DNA of 64,000 bases from JAFDBW01 sp963723355 (GCA_963723355.1 CAVRQQ010000007.1:1-64000), one strand, 5' to 3'; positions 42,311 to 52,299 are shown, counted from the first letter of the stretch. Notes: generated from the letters alone by a model not told the origin. A program made the numbers and translations.

Positions 42311-43243
42311 TCAGGCCTTGGAAAACGCCAGATCGGTGGCGAATGCCGGAGCCATCTGCAGAGCTGCCTTCACGTCGTCTTCGCTGAACTCGAGAAGCTG
42401 CCAGCTGTCAGGGGTGTCTAGAATCTTCTCTACCAGTTGGTGATTCACGTCATGACCGGCCTTGAAGGCGCGGACATGGCCGAGGATCGGATAACCGACC
42501 AGGCTCAAGTCGCCGATGGCATCGAGGATCTTGTGGCGGACAAATTCATCCTGAAAACGCAGGCCTTCCGGATTGAGGATTTTTTCATCATCAACGACGA
42601 TGGCATTCTCCAGGGAACCGCCCCGTGCGAGTCCGGCAGCCTTGAGCATTTCGACATCCTTGAGGAAGCCGAACGTGCGCGCCGGCGCCAAATCTTTGCG
42701 GAAACCTGACGGCGTGACCTTGATCGAGCGCTTCTGCAAGGCAATGCATGGATGCTGGAAAGCGATGTCAAAGGTGATGCGGAAGAAACGTGATGGAATA
42801 ATGCTGACGCGTTTTTCACCGTCAATCACGGAGACCGGCTTGCGGATGGCCAGAATTTTACGGCTCGTGGTGTGCCGGGTCAGGCCGGCTTCTTCGATGA
42901 CCGAAACAAAAGGCGCGGAACTGCCGTCCATAATCGGTACTTCCGGGCCGTCAATGTCGATATGCAGGTTATCCACACCGTATGCGGCGAGCGCTGCCAA
43001 CAGGTGCTCAACGGTCGAAACACGAGCGTCTCCATTGGCAATCACCGTCGCCAGACGAGTATCGACGACGTTGGCAGATGTCGCCTCGATGGAGACCTTG
43101 CGGTCACCCATCTGGCGATGAAAAACAATGCCAACGCCAGCGTCTGCAGGGCGCAAGGTCATGTTGATACGTTGCCCGGTGTGCAGGCCGATGCCGGATA
43201 TGGCAGTCGGGCGGGCAATTGTTGTCTGGCAAATCATAATCAT
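42311..43243 (-). CDS. lpxC: UDP-3-O-acyl-N-acetylglucosamine deacetylase
   Basis: 310-aa zinc enzyme that commits UDP-acyl-GlcNAc to lipid A synthesis, showing the organism makes LPS. Zinc and catalytic residues sit in VSTVEHLLAAL (His), FVRHKILDAIGDLSLVG (His, Asp) and GHVRAFKAGHDVNH (catalytic His). Length is the standard of about 305. AGGA precedes the start on the minus strand. It has its own terminator, so it is probably transcribed apart from ntrY, and is separated from ubiB by about 190 bases. Confidence 0.97.
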   Translation of the reverse strand: MIMICQTTIARPTAISGIGLHTGQRINMTLRPADAGVGIVFHRQMGDRKVSIEATSANVVDTRLATVIANGDARVSTVEHLLAALAAYGVDNLHIDIDGPEVPIMDGSSAPFVSVIEEAGLTRHTTSRKILAIRKPVSVIDGEKRVSIIPSRFFRITFDIAFQHPCIALQKRSIKVTPSGFRKDLAPARTFGFLKDVEMLKAAGLARGGSLENAIVVDDEKILNPEGLRFQDEFVRHKILDAIGDLSLVGYPILGHVRAFKAGHDVNHQLVEKILDTPDSWQLLEFSEDDVKAALQMAPAFATDLAFSKA

Positions 43244-43434
43244 GAGGCGAATCCTTGTGTTTCAGTTTGTTCAACACACCTATGTTATGCAATTGTCTTG
43301 CCAATGTTAGGGTTGTGTTAAGGTGCTGATATCGTTGTCTATTTATTTGGTCTTCCCCAGGGGAGGCGGTGTGGAAGAGTCTTTTTGTTGCAACGGGTGT
43401 GTTTTTGTAACCACACAATATAGCGCCGGCAAAA

Positions 43435-45126
43435 TTACAGCCTGCCAGAACGCAGAATGCCCACCGCAAGCCAGAGACCGAGCAGGCCGGCAATCGAATA
43501 TCCAAGCAAACCCAGCAGTGGAAAGCCGAAGACCATCGGCCCCTTGTCAATCTGCATGACCAGTGAAGAGCCGACGATCAGTGAGCCGATGACCAGCGAA
43601 AATGAAACCCGGTTACTGGAGCGGTCAAGATCGGTGACCAGTTTCTCCAGACCACGGTGCTCGAGGTCGATCTTGAACTGGTTGCGATTCAGGCGATTGA
43701 TAAACTCCTTGATGTCGTGTGGCAGGTTTTTTGCCAGTGACGTGTATGCAACGGCGATTCGGCTTGCCTGTGCGGAAATGTTTTTTGGGCTGAAGCGTTC
43801 GACAATAAGTCTCTTCACATAGGGCCGCATGTGGGAAATCATGTTGAAATTCGGGTCCAGCTGCCGGCCAACACCCTCCATGACCACAAGGGCCTTGGCG
43901 AGCATCATGTAGTCCGGGGGAAAGTGGATACGATGGTGGGTCAGAATCTCAATAAACTCAGAGAAAAGTCTGCCGATCTTGATGTCCTGCAGGACCAGGT
44001 CGTAATAATCTTCGATAAAGTCGTGCAGGTCTCTCCTAAGATTTTTCAGGTCCGCAGTGTCGGTCAATTCCCCTGAGTAGAGAAGTTGTGAGATGATACG
44101 ATCCACATCTCTTTCGAGCAGGGCCTGCAACAGGTCGAGTAGTTGTTCCTTGAGGTCTTGTCCGAGGCGTCCGACCATACCAAAGTCGATCATGCAGATG
44201 ACCTGGTCAGGCAGGACGAAGATGTTTCCCGGGTGAGGGTCTGCGTGAAACAGCCCATAGTCGAGAACCTGTTTCAGAAAGGCATCCGCACCGCGTTTGG
44301 CAATTTCCTTGAGATCGTAACCCTGTGCCCTGAGTTTTTCCAGCTGCGAGATTTTTATCCCGGGGACGTACTCCATGGTAAGGACGATTTCACCGGAATA
44401 GTCCCAGAATATTTTCGGGATGTAAACGGTTGTGCTGTCGGCGAAGTTGGATGCGAAACGTTCGACAGTGTGGCCTTCCCGGGTGAAGTTCATTTCCCGC
44501 ATGATGCTGCGGCGAAACTCCTTGACCAGCCCGACCGGGTCATAAAGGGCAACGGTCGGGACGTGCTGTTCGATCAGGTAGGCGAGGCCCATCAGGACAT
44601 CGATATCGGTTTCAACAACTCTGGTTATGCCCGGTCGCCGGACCTTGAAAACCACCTCTTCGCCGCTCCTGAGCTTGCCGCGATGGACCTGGGCAATACT
44701 TGCCGCGGCGATCGGCTGCTCCGAGAATTCAGCGAAGAGTTCATCTGCCGGATAGCCCAGCTCACGCTGAATCTGGGTTTTGATCTGGTCCAGCGTGACA
44801 GCAGGGACCTCGTCCTGCAGTTTGCTGAATTCTTCAATGAAGTCCTGATCAAGGACATCGGGGCGGGTCGAAAGCAGCTGCCCGAGTTTGATGAAGGTCG
44901 GGCCGAGTTCCTCCATGGCCATGCGCAGTCGCTGAGATTGGCTGAGCCGCTCCAGTTCCTTGTGCATTCTGTCGCGCGTAACGATGCGTTTGCCAAGCTC
45001 CAGGTAGTAATCAATGTTGAGCTGTTCGACAAAATGGCCGAACCCGTACTTGATCAGTACGCCCAGGATTGTCCTGTAGCGCCGGATAGTCCGAATATTT
45101 CTGTTAACGCGAAGAATTGGCAGCAT
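43435..45126 (-). CDS. ubiB: UbiB/AarF (ABC1) family atypical kinase
   Basis: 563-aa atypical kinase needed for quinone biosynthesis or lipid-soluble metabolite homeostasis. Hallmarks: the KxGQ motif in FIKLGQLLSTRPD, the alanine-rich loop AAASIAQVH, VFKVRRPG with the ATP-binding lysine, FHADPHPGNIFV and CMIDFGMVGR. Two C-terminal hydrophobic helices (about 505-560) anchor it in the membrane. A phasin-like gene lies 24 bases upstream on the same strand, a pairing common in Geobacter-type genomes. Together with ubiE this serves the quinone pathway, although the loci are far apart. Confidence 0.92.
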   Translation of the reverse strand: MLPILRVNRNIRTIRRYRTILGVLIKYGFGHFVEQLNIDYYLELGKRIVTRDRMHKELERLSQSQRLRMAMEELGPTFIKLGQLLSTRPDVLDQDFIEEFSKLQDEVPAVTLDQIKTQIQRELGYPADELFAEFSEQPIAAASIAQVHRGKLRSGEEVVFKVRRPGITRVVETDIDVLMGLAYLIEQHVPTVALYDPVGLVKEFRRSIMREMNFTREGHTVERFASNFADSTTVYIPKIFWDYSGEIVLTMEYVPGIKISQLEKLRAQGYDLKEIAKRGADAFLKQVLDYGLFHADPHPGNIFVLPDQVICMIDFGMVGRLGQDLKEQLLDLLQALLERDVDRIISQLLYSGELTDTADLKNLRRDLHDFIEDYYDLVLQDIKIGRLFSEFIEILTHHRIHFPPDYMMLAKALVVMEGVGRQLDPNFNMISHMRPYVKRLIVERFSPKNISAQASRIAVAYTSLAKNLPHDIKEFINRLNRNQFKIDLEHRGLEKLVTDLDRSSNRVSFSLVIGSLIVGSSLVMQIDKGPMVFGFPLLGLLGYSIAGLLGLWLAVGILRSGRL

Positions 45127-45150
45127 GGTCAGGTCCGGGGCTGCAATGCT

Positions 45151-45444
45151 TTATTTAAGCTTTCTCTCCAGAGATGCGACTTTTTTCTTCAGCTTGTCGA
45201 ATTCCTCGGTCGTGACCACGCCCATGCGTTCACAGGCTTTTTTGACTTCCACACGTGCCTGCTCCTGCATCTTCTCCTGGTTTTTGCTCGCCGCTTCCTG
45301 GACTTTCTGCAGAAAAGCTTTTCCTTCTTCTTCGCTGATATCAAGCTTTTCGCGCAGTTCCTGGATCAAGTCTTCGGCTTTTTTCTGGGTGAGGGTCATT
45401 GCGCCAACAGCCGTCAGCACGGTCTTCTCGAGCAGCTCAATCAT
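45151..45444 (-). CDS. Phasin-family small coiled-coil protein
   Basis: 97-aa protein, mostly amphipathic helix and coiled coil rich in Lys and Glu (LTQKKAEDLIQELREKL, then FDKLKKKVASLERKLK). It resembles the short phasin-like proteins usually encoded beside ubiB in Desulfuromonadales; true phasins coat polyester granules, but no PHA genes are visible here. The start is ATG 45444, with AAGGAGG five bases upstream; the frame extends to 45468 without need. Confidence 0.75.
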   Translation of the reverse strand: MIELLEKTVLTAVGAMTLTQKKAEDLIQELREKLDISEEEGKAFLQKVQEAASKNQEKMQEQARVEVKKACERMGVVTTEEFDKLKKKVASLERKLK

Positions 45445-45519
45445 GATAGCCTCCTTGTCTGTATCCATTTGGATAAATGAAATAATTATATCAACATGTT
45501 AGCAGAGCAGGGGGGGCTT

Positions 45520-46465
45520 TCAAGCGTTTTGCAGAAGATATTCGATCTCGGGGAGGGCGGCCATGGCAGAGGCTTCTCCCGCTGCTATGATTTCTTTGGC
45601 ACGGTGAAACTCCAGCAGTGTGATGCCGTTGAGAGACGGTCTGATGAGCAGGTCATGAGGGTTCTGGCGCAGGTGCAGTTCATTGATCACGTTTTCCATG
45701 ATGACAACACTCTGGGCACAGACGCGGAAGATATTGGGTGTTCTCAGGTCACCACGCGCATCTTCTTTCAAACCCTGCCCGATTGCGGTACGGAATGCAT
45801 GTTCTATTGTGCGGGCACTGAACAGGTTACGCCAGCGACTGACCGGCTTCGCAAGACCATGCACGGCAGGCAGGAAAGTTTCAGGGGTTTGTTTGTTGAC
45901 TGCCGGTATGGTGCAGACTCCGATGACCTTGTCTGCACCGAGATGACGAGCGACATCGATCGGGATCGGTTTGCACAGTCCGCCATCAACGAGAAAACGC
46001 TGTCCAAAACGTACCGGAGAGAAAATCCCCGGAAACGCGAGGCCTGCGCGCAGTGCCTCCAGCAGGTCTCCCTGCTTGATGATGACTGCCTCGCCGGTGT
46101 TGATGTCGGTTGCCGTGATCGCCAGCGGCCGGTTGAGGTCTTCGAAATCACGCGCCGGCAAGCAGTTCGGCTATGAACGAGACCAGCTTCTTGCTGTCGG
46201 TCAGCCCCGAAGTCGGCAGAACCGGATCAAGTAGCCTGGCCATGCTCCGCCAATCAATTTCGAGGGCGGCCTTTTCCATGTGATCGATCGGAACGCCTGC
46301 CGCATACATGGCACCGATAAAGGCCCCCATGGACGTACCGGCAATGATGTCAATCGGGATGTCTGCTTGTTCGAGGACTTTCAGGACGCCAATATGGGCA
46401 AGGCCTCTTGCCGCGCCACCGCCAAGAGCAAGACCGATTCTGGGCCTGGGTGGAGTGGTGTGCAT
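45520..46465 (-). CDS. Patatin-like phospholipase (RssA family), frameshifted
   Basis: Serine acyl hydrolase of about 314 aa. Oxyanion loop LALGGGAARGLAHIGVLKVL, nucleophile elbow GTSMGAFIGA (Ser) and the partner Asp in LVDGGLCKPIPI are all present. The chain is split at 46160; deleting one A of AA at 46160-46161 yields ELLPARDFEDLNRPL and joins the halves, again a homopolymer-type indel. I chose ATG 46465, six bases after GGAG, over the longer frame to 46486. Function in the family ranges from phospholipase to regulatory roles. The gene is on the same strand as DUF2905 and queH upstream. Confidence 0.85.
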
Positions 46466-46496
46466 AGGGACTCCGGGGACGGGCAACGTGGACGCC

Positions 46497-46712
46497 TCAG
46501 CGCCTGAATAACCAGAAAACCAGCGAGAGCAGGAGCGAGACCAACAGGCAAGTCCCGAGCGGGAAGAAGAAAGAAAAATTATCCCGTTCGATGCGAATAT
46601 CGCCCGGAAGTTTGCCTATGAAGTTCAGTTTTCCGCCAAAATTCAGGAACAGGCCGACAGCGACCAGCAGAAGCCCGGCAACGATTAATGTCTTGCCCAG
46701 GCCGTTGCCCAT
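46497..46712 (-). CDS. DUF2905 small membrane protein
   Basis: 71 aa with two hydrophobic helices (about 5-22 and 46-68) separated by GKLNFIGKLPGDIRIERDN, the conserved DUF2905 segment. Function unknown. Its ATG (46712) shares a base with the queH stop (TGATG), so it is translated with queH; the longer open frame to 46820 only overlaps queH. Confidence 0.85.
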   Translation of the reverse strand: MGNGLGKTLIVAGLLLVAVGLFLNFGGKLNFIGKLPGDIRIERDNFSFFFPLGTCLLVSLLLSLVFWLFRR

Positions 46713-47251
46713 CAATTGTTTCTGCTGGGATGGTAGCGGTCCTTTTCCGAGTAGATGCAACCGCAATACTGTTGCCTGTAGAGCCCCATGGACTTGGATG
46801 CCTTGATCCCCTCCTGCCAACCTGCCCGGAAGTCATCGTAGAAGAACTCTATCCCATAATAACGGCCCAGTTCTTCCCCGAGTTTGCGAATCAGTTCGTG
46901 GTTCTGGTAGCGCGAATACAGCAGGCTGGTAGAGAATGCATCGTAGTCTGAGGCTGCGGCATAGGCTGCAGCCTCTTTGAGACGTGACTGGTAACAGTAG
47001 GTACAGCGTCCCGCAGGTTCAGAGGCAACCTGAGCCAGAAAGTCCTCCAGCAGGTATTCGTCCCGGTAGATGACTTTGAGCTCGCTGGATGCAGCGTATT
47101 CTTCAACGGCCTGCAGACGGCGACGATATTCCTGGTATGGATGGATGTTGTGATTGAAGAAGTATCCATCAATTTCATGTCCTGATTCCCGTAGCGTGCG
47201 AACCGGGAATATGGCACAGTTGGCGCAGCAGATATGCAGCAGAATGTTCAT
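46712..47251 (-). CDS. queH: Epoxyqueuosine reductase QueH
   Basis: 179-aa iron-sulfur enzyme (DUF208) that reduces epoxyqueuosine to queuosine in tRNA, the non-cobalamin alternative to QueG. Cysteine motifs HICCANCA near the N-terminus, GRCTYCYQSRL in the middle and QYCGCIYSEKDRY near the C-terminus provide the metal ligands. Length is typical. It is followed by DUF2905 in an overlapping arrangement. Other queuosine genes are not in the window. Confidence 0.93.
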   Translation of the reverse strand: MNILLHICCANCAIFPVRTLRESGHEIDGYFFNHNIHPYQEYRRRLQAVEEYAASSELKVIYRDEYLLEDFLAQVASEPAGRCTYCYQSRLKEAAAYAAASDYDAFSTSLLYSRYQNHELIRKLGEELGRYYGIEFFYDDFRAGWQEGIKASKSMGLYRQQYCGCIYSEKDRYHPSRNN

Positions 47252-47378
47252 TTGATGAGCCTTTGCAACTTCTGGTCGGGGTTATTCCTGGCCAAGCCAG
47301 AACATAGTAATACGATTTATGAAAAAAGGCCAGTAAACTGGTAACTTGCAATGCTGATGGCTTAAAGCCGTGGCTTTT

Positions 47379-49698
47379 TCAGAAGTTCCCGGGCGGTAAC
47401 CCCTGTTGGCGCCAGATCCTTCGCGCCAATCTTATCGCTGCCTGTCGATGTGGCTCTTCAAGACGGCACTCCCTGACCAGGTTGTTCCAGAGAAGCTTCA
47501 GGTCGGCACGGTATCTCTCGAGCAATTCCTCCAGGAGACCTTCATCTTTTGGTAAATCGACTCCGGATCGTTCTGCATGGGATACCAGGATCAGTGCTTC
47601 GGCGGCGGGTTTACCCGAGACCTCGATCCTGTGGTCAGATTCGGAGGTGCGCAGGGATATCCGGTCAAAGAATTGTTCGGCGACTTCTAGAGGCCCGTGC
47701 AGGTTGTAATGAATCAGTTCCGGTCGATAGATATCCATCAGGTAATGTTCCGGGAATAGTGGGACTCCGTCGACGAAGACGGTCCTGGTAATCTCCTCGA
47801 TTTGTGTCTTCCCTGCACGCCGGGTTTTTGGGTGAGCATTGACGATTTCTACAGGCGGCTGAGGAATCGCCGGAATCGGCCCGAAGATACTGCTTGAATT
47901 CCCGCTCAAGGCTCTCCGCTTCGGGGATTTCGCCTGACAACTGGGAACCAGAGAGGCTCAGGTCCTCAAGGCATTTTTCATCGGGCAGCAGCAAGCCATG
48001 GGCCAGTACGGCCTCGTCAACTTTTTCCGCCTTCGGCAGGTCTGCCTGATCACTGCACAAATCCCATAGATATCTGCCGAACCGGGTGTGCAGAAAAAGG
48101 TATGTCCCCCATTTCAGCGAATCCGTCCAGACAGACCATTGCGTGCCAGCAACTGTCAAGCCCTTGTCGCATATCAGGCGCCGGATCTCTTCCGGGGCGT
48201 TAAGCCATATCTGTAAGGTTCCGGGCTGTTTGTCGATTGCGGTTGTCGGGATCTCGAACTCCGTGTTCGGCAGGTGGACTTTGACATGTGTTTTGGATCT
48301 GGTGGATCGAATCAACCGAAACGCCTGCCTGCCTTGCCCATAGCAGGCAATCTCAGCGAGCTGATAATGCTCGCCCAGAATTAACCACAGGACCGCTACT
48401 CCCGGAGCCTTGTGCCAGGCCTGCGGCAGAACCAGGTACAGCTTTTCAGATACCTGCCCGGTGAGATAAAGCGCCTCCCAAAGCCAGACCGGGGTTTTGT
48501 TCGGCAGATCGAACCGCCGGTTTGGCCAGGCCTGGCGCAACCGTATCAGCCGTGACTCCCTTTCGTTCCGATCGAGTGCCTGCGGGTTGCTGAAAACAGC
48601 CAAGGCTGATGCAAATTTCTTTATCGGCAGGAGCGAGAAAAGATCTTTTTCATAGGTGCGTTGCCGTGGTGTTTCGGTCAAAGAAGCTCTCAATGCCCAC
48701 CCGGCGAGACACGGACGAGGCGCAACCAGTGAGCAATCTCCTGCTGTGCGCGGGGGCGTGCAATTCACCCAGAGTGACGTGTCATCGGTTTGCCATGGCA
48801 GCTCGGGAGGTTCAAGGTCATAGCGATAGGAAACTTCCAGCAAAAGAAGATCAACCAGGGCAAGGGCCTGGTTTTCGTTTTGCGGCCATCCGAGCTGACG
48901 CATCCTGCTGGCCAGGTGATGCAGGCGCACGGCTTCCTGGTCCTGTAGAGGGGGCTCATTCTCTCTAATCTCGAGCCATGTAAGTCTTCCGTCAAGGTTG
49001 ATTAGGTCTGCCAAGGCATAATGCAGTACCTGCTCCAGTCTTTCCGGATTTAACCCGGGCGGCAAGTGTTTTTTGCAGATCAGGAAAAGCGTGCGCCACA
49101 GGCTCATCCAGGCTTTTTCCAAAGGGGCGAGTTCCAGCCATTCGTCGGCCGCTGTTTGTCCGGCAGCCAGGCGAGCGCTGACCGTCAGGCCGGGGGCAAG
49201 CTCCTGAAGGTTGCGTAAGCAGAGATTTGCGTAGTAATGCAACGTGAAATCAAAGGTGGACAGGGCCGTGCTGACGGAAATAAATTTAAGCTTCTCAAGC
49301 AGATCATTGAGCGTGTTTTGAAAGTCATCCGGAACGACGCGATTCGCCGGTGGCAGGGAAAAACAGTGCAGCTGGAGCGGAACGCCGTCAGCGATTTGCC
49401 ATATTATGACGTCCCTGGCGGCCCAGGTTGTGAAGTGTCCCAACCCCAGGGAACCGGCCATGGCGACAGCTTTGTCAAGAAGTTGGCTGTCAACCGCGTC
49501 CGGTAAGAGGATCATGCTGCCCGCCAGCTGGCTGTCGCGATTGATCCAGAGTACGAGGTCCGGAACTTGCCTGCCATGTTCGGTCAGCAACCTCGGACAG
49601 ATTTCCAGTCGTCGGAAAGGGAGGCGCTGCGCCTCCATCTGCTGGTCAATCCACGTGGCCAGTTGCTGGCGAAACTGTTGCAGGAGGTTCGGGTCCAT
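47379..49698 (-). CDS. Large unrecognised protein, degenerate nuclease-like N-terminus, frameshifted
   Basis: About 772 aa once one extra base near 47885-47900 is removed. I do not recognise the family. The first 110 residues (RLEICPRLLTEHGRQVPDLV, then a helix and strand ending ARDVIIWQ) have the order of a PD-(D/E)XK-like domain as in HsdR N-termini, but the expected E-x-K is replaced by MILLP, so it would be inactive. The rest is helical, with no transmembrane segment and no ATPase motif; tryptophan, leucine and proline are frequent. The C-terminal part (EITRTVFVDGVPLFPEHYLM) follows the frame break. It is monocistronic between queH and the ruv operon. No function can be given. Confidence 0.6.
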
Positions 49699-50013
49699 GG
49701 CTCAGGCGTGTATGGTCTCGTACTCAATAGAGGTGTACGTGAAAACAAAAGAAATCAACAAGTGGTTGTTGAAACGCGACGCTGTCAAGAGTTTGTAAAG
49801 GACAGTAGATGATGTGCCCCAGGATGACCTGCTTATGATCCCGATCAGCCAAATCCGCAGACAGGGTTTTCACAGTTTGAAATAACTGAGGGCCGTCACC
49901 ATGACGGCCCTCGGGGTGTGTCAGCAGGGCAAGTGCTTGATTCACCCCCAGAATCTCAAGTTATCACAAGATTTCTCCGTGTAACAGGGAAAATCGCTCC
50001 TCCGGGATCTGTT
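49699..50013. other. Intergenic region between the ruv operon and the unknown large gene
   Basis: No gene. It contains the ruv terminator hairpin (49888-49912) and presumably the promoter of the downstream minus-strand gene. Confidence 0.5.
49884..49912 (-). terminator. Terminator-like hairpin after ruvB
   Basis: Perfect 10-bp stem GAGGGCCGTC/GACGGCCCTC (49888-49897 and 49903-49912), loop ACCAT; the minus-strand tail (AGTTATTTC) is only moderately T-rich. Confidence 0.6.
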
Positions 50014-51042
50014 TCACGAAAAAAGTGGTCCCGAATCGGTTTTTGATCCGGGCGTGCGGCCAAGATGAGAGTATGCCAGGTGTGTGGCGATTCGCCCGCG
50101 CGGAGTTCGGTTGAGGAAACCCTGTTGCAGCAGGAACGGTTCGATGACGTCCTCGATAGTGTCTTTTTCTTCGCCAATTGCTGCGGCAAGCGTGTCAAGA
50201 CCGACCGGCCCGCCGCCGAACTTGTCAATAATTGTCTCCAGCAACAGCCGGTCCATCTGGTCAAAGCCTTGCTCATCGACTTCCAGGCGAACCAGGGCCT
50301 GGTCTGCCATCTTCTTGCTAATTGACCCGTCACCATCGACTTGTGCGAAATCCCGCACCCGTCGCAGCAGGCGATTGGCAATCCGCGGAGTTCCCCGGCT
50401 GCGACGGGCAATTTCACCGGCACCTTGACCATTGATTGCAACGTCCAGAATCCCCGCGCTGCGGGTAACGATCGTAGTCAACTCTTCATGTGTATAAAAT
50501 TCGAGGCGGTTTAAGACGCCGAAGCGGTCACGCAATGGTGATGACAGCAGCCCGGCACGGGTTGTAGCGCCGACCAGAGTGAAGCGCGGGATGTCGAGCT
50601 TGATGGTTCGCGCCGAAGGCCCCTGACCGATCATGATGTCGAGTTGATAATCCTCCATGGCCGGATAAAGGATTTCTTCGACGACCGGAGAAAGTCTGTG
50701 GATCTCGTCGATAAAGAGGACATCCCCCGGCTCCAGGTTGGTCAGAACCGCGGCAAGGTCTCCCGGTTTTTCTATTACGGGGCCGGAGGTGCTCTTGATG
50801 TTGACGCCCATCTCCGCGGCGATGATGTGGGCGAGGGTGGTTTTTCCAAGGCCTGGAGGGCCGTAGAAAAGCACGTGGTCCAGCGATTCTCCACGACCGC
50901 GGGCGGCGCTGATGAAGACCTTGAGGTTTTCCTTGACCTTGCTCTGGCCGACATACTCCGTGAGGATTCTGGGCCTCAGGGAGACGTCAAAGGTCCCATC
51001 GTCATCAGTCTCTATAGCGGTGATCAGGCGATCTTCTTCCAT
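50014..51042 (-). CDS. ruvB: Holliday junction branch migration ATPase RuvB
   Basis: 342-aa AAA+ motor of the RuvABC resolvasome. Walker A GPPGLGKTT, Walker B in LFIDEIHRLS, the RuvB-specific loop VVEEILYPAMEDYQLDIMIG, sensor GATTRAGLLSSPLRDRFG and the C-terminal winged helix (FLNRTPRGRIATHLAYSHLG) are all present. Last gene of yebC-ruvC-ruvA-ruvB; its start lies 17 bases after the ruvA stop. Confidence 0.98.
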   Translation of the reverse strand: MEEDRLITAIETDDDGTFDVSLRPRILTEYVGQSKVKENLKVFISAARGRGESLDHVLFYGPPGLGKTTLAHIIAAEMGVNIKSTSGPVIEKPGDLAAVLTNLEPGDVLFIDEIHRLSPVVEEILYPAMEDYQLDIMIGQGPSARTIKLDIPRFTLVGATTRAGLLSSPLRDRFGVLNRLEFYTHEELTTIVTRSAGILDVAINGQGAGEIARRSRGTPRIANRLLRRVRDFAQVDGDGSISKKMADQALVRLEVDEQGFDQMDRLLLETIIDKFGGGPVGLDTLAAAIGEEKDTIEDVIEPFLLQQGFLNRTPRGRIATHLAYSHLGRTPGSKTDSGPLFS

Positions 51043-51059
51043 CTGCTCTCAGCCGAAAG

Positions 51060-51662
51060 TCAGCGAACCAGGACTTTCAGTGCTCCTTTCAGGGCGTCTT
51101 CCATCGCTACGTCCGGCGCCAGTTCCATACTCTCCAGGACCTTGCGCGCCTGGTTCTCCTTGTAGCCCAGGTTAACCAGGGCGGAAATCACGTCGTTGAT
51201 CAGATCACCGGACGACTTGCCGGGCAGGGATGAGACGCCTGTCTCGGTGAGATTCACGTTGACCGGGCCGACCTTGTCCTTGAGCTCCAGGACCAGTCTC
51301 TCAGCAGTTTTCTTGCCGATTCCGGGCAGCCCGGAGAGACGTTTTACATCCTCGGCGGCAATGGCGTTCTTCAGGTCTGCCACCGGAATATGGGAGAGGA
51401 TATTGACGGCAAGCTTTGGCCCGACTCCAGAGATTCCGATCAGGGTAACGAACAAGTCTTTTTCTTCGAGCGTCAGGAAACCGTAGAGGAGCAGGGCGTC
51501 TTCGCGCACATGCGTATGCGTGTAGAGGCTTGCTTCTCCGGTCTCGGGGAGGGCATAGAATGTCGACAGAGGAATGAAGAGACGATAGCCGACTCCACCG
51601 ACGTCTATGATGACGTGGTCAATCGATTTGTAGACCAGGGTGCCGCGAACCAGAGCAATCAT
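51060..51662 (-). CDS. ruvA: Holliday junction DNA-binding protein RuvA
   Basis: 200-aa tetrameric junction-binding protein. OB-fold N-terminus (MIALVRGTLVYKSIDHVIID), two helix-hairpin-helix motifs (LIGISGVGPKLAVNIL; LSGLPGIGKKTAERLVLEL), a linker, and the C-terminal RuvB-binding domain (ALVNLGYKENQARKVL). Lies between ruvC and ruvB on the minus strand. Confidence 0.98.
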   Translation of the reverse strand: MIALVRGTLVYKSIDHVIIDVGGVGYRLFIPLSTFYALPETGEASLYTHTHVREDALLLYGFLTLEEKDLFVTLIGISGVGPKLAVNILSHIPVADLKNAIAAEDVKRLSGLPGIGKKTAERLVLELKDKVGPVNVNLTETGVSSLPGKSSGDLINDVISALVNLGYKENQARKVLESMELAPDVAMEDALKGALKVLVR

Positions 51663-51724
51663 GCTGTTAAAAACCTTTGGGTTGTAATCAGTGGTCCGTG
51701 ATCATGGTTGAAGGTCGGGTATGA

Positions 51725-52219
51725 TCATCGTCCGTTGCTGATGGCCTGCTTCATGGTGCGGCTGTTGGCATGACAGATGGCAACAGCCAGGGCGTCGGCG
51801 GCATCTTCCTGGGCAACCTCCGGCAGGTTCAACAGTGCCTTGACCATCTGCTGGACCTGCTGCTTGGCGGCATGGCCGTAACCGACCACGGCACTTTTGA
51901 CCTGGAGAGCAGAATATTCATGGACCTCGAGCCCAAGATTGACTGCGGCAAGAACCGCTGTGCCGCGGGCATGCCCCAGGGTCAGTGCCGCACGTGGGTT
52001 TTTCGCCAGAAAGACCTGCTCAACAGAGACCGCCTGCGGCGAAAACTCCTTGAGAATAGCTGCCAGACCATCGTAGATGGTTTTCAACCTGAGCGGCAAA
52101 GGGTCGCTGCTGCGGGTTTTGATGGTGCCGTTGTCGACGTGGCGCAGGCGATTCCCCTCGACATCGATGATGCCGTAGCCGGTGATCCGTGTGCCGGGGT
52201 CGATGCCCAGAATTCTCAT
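51725..52219 (-). CDS. ruvC: Holliday junction resolvase RuvC
   Basis: 164-aa RNase H-fold endonuclease that cuts Holliday junctions. Catalytic acids fall in MRILGIDPGTRITGYG (Asp7), VSVEQVFLAKNPRAALTLG (Glu) and EDAADALAVAICH (paired Asp). The start is ATG 52219, which gives the standard N-terminus; the longer frame to 52288 runs through a palindrome and is not credible. Spaced 62 bases from ruvA. Confidence 0.97.
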   Translation of the reverse strand: MRILGIDPGTRITGYGIIDVEGNRLRHVDNGTIKTRSSDPLPLRLKTIYDGLAAILKEFSPQAVSVEQVFLAKNPRAALTLGHARGTAVLAAVNLGLEVHEYSALQVKSAVVGYGHAAKQQVQQMVKALLNLPEVAQEDAADALAVAICHANSRTMKQAISNGR

Positions 52220-52231
52220 AATAAGGCTCGC

Positions 52232-52279
52232 GGCTCGTGGCGCGAGGCGCGTGGAGAAATTAATCTCGCACCACGAACC
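52232..52279. repeat. 15-bp palindrome between yebC and ruvC
   Basis: GGCTCGTGGCGCGAG (52232-52246) pairs with CTCGCACCACGAACC (52265-52279) along 15 positions, two of them G-U in the minus-strand RNA. GC-rich phrases of the same flavour (GTGCGAAGCGTGTGGCGCG) appear near 55622. No T tract. Confidence 0.6.
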
Positions 52280-52299
52280 ACATTCCACGGGCCTTTGGG

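Noticed and set aside
44143..45480. Long plus-strand frame of 445 codons opposite ubiB
   Set aside because: It is the antisense of ubiB and the phasin gene, both with clear family motifs; its protein has no recognisable features.
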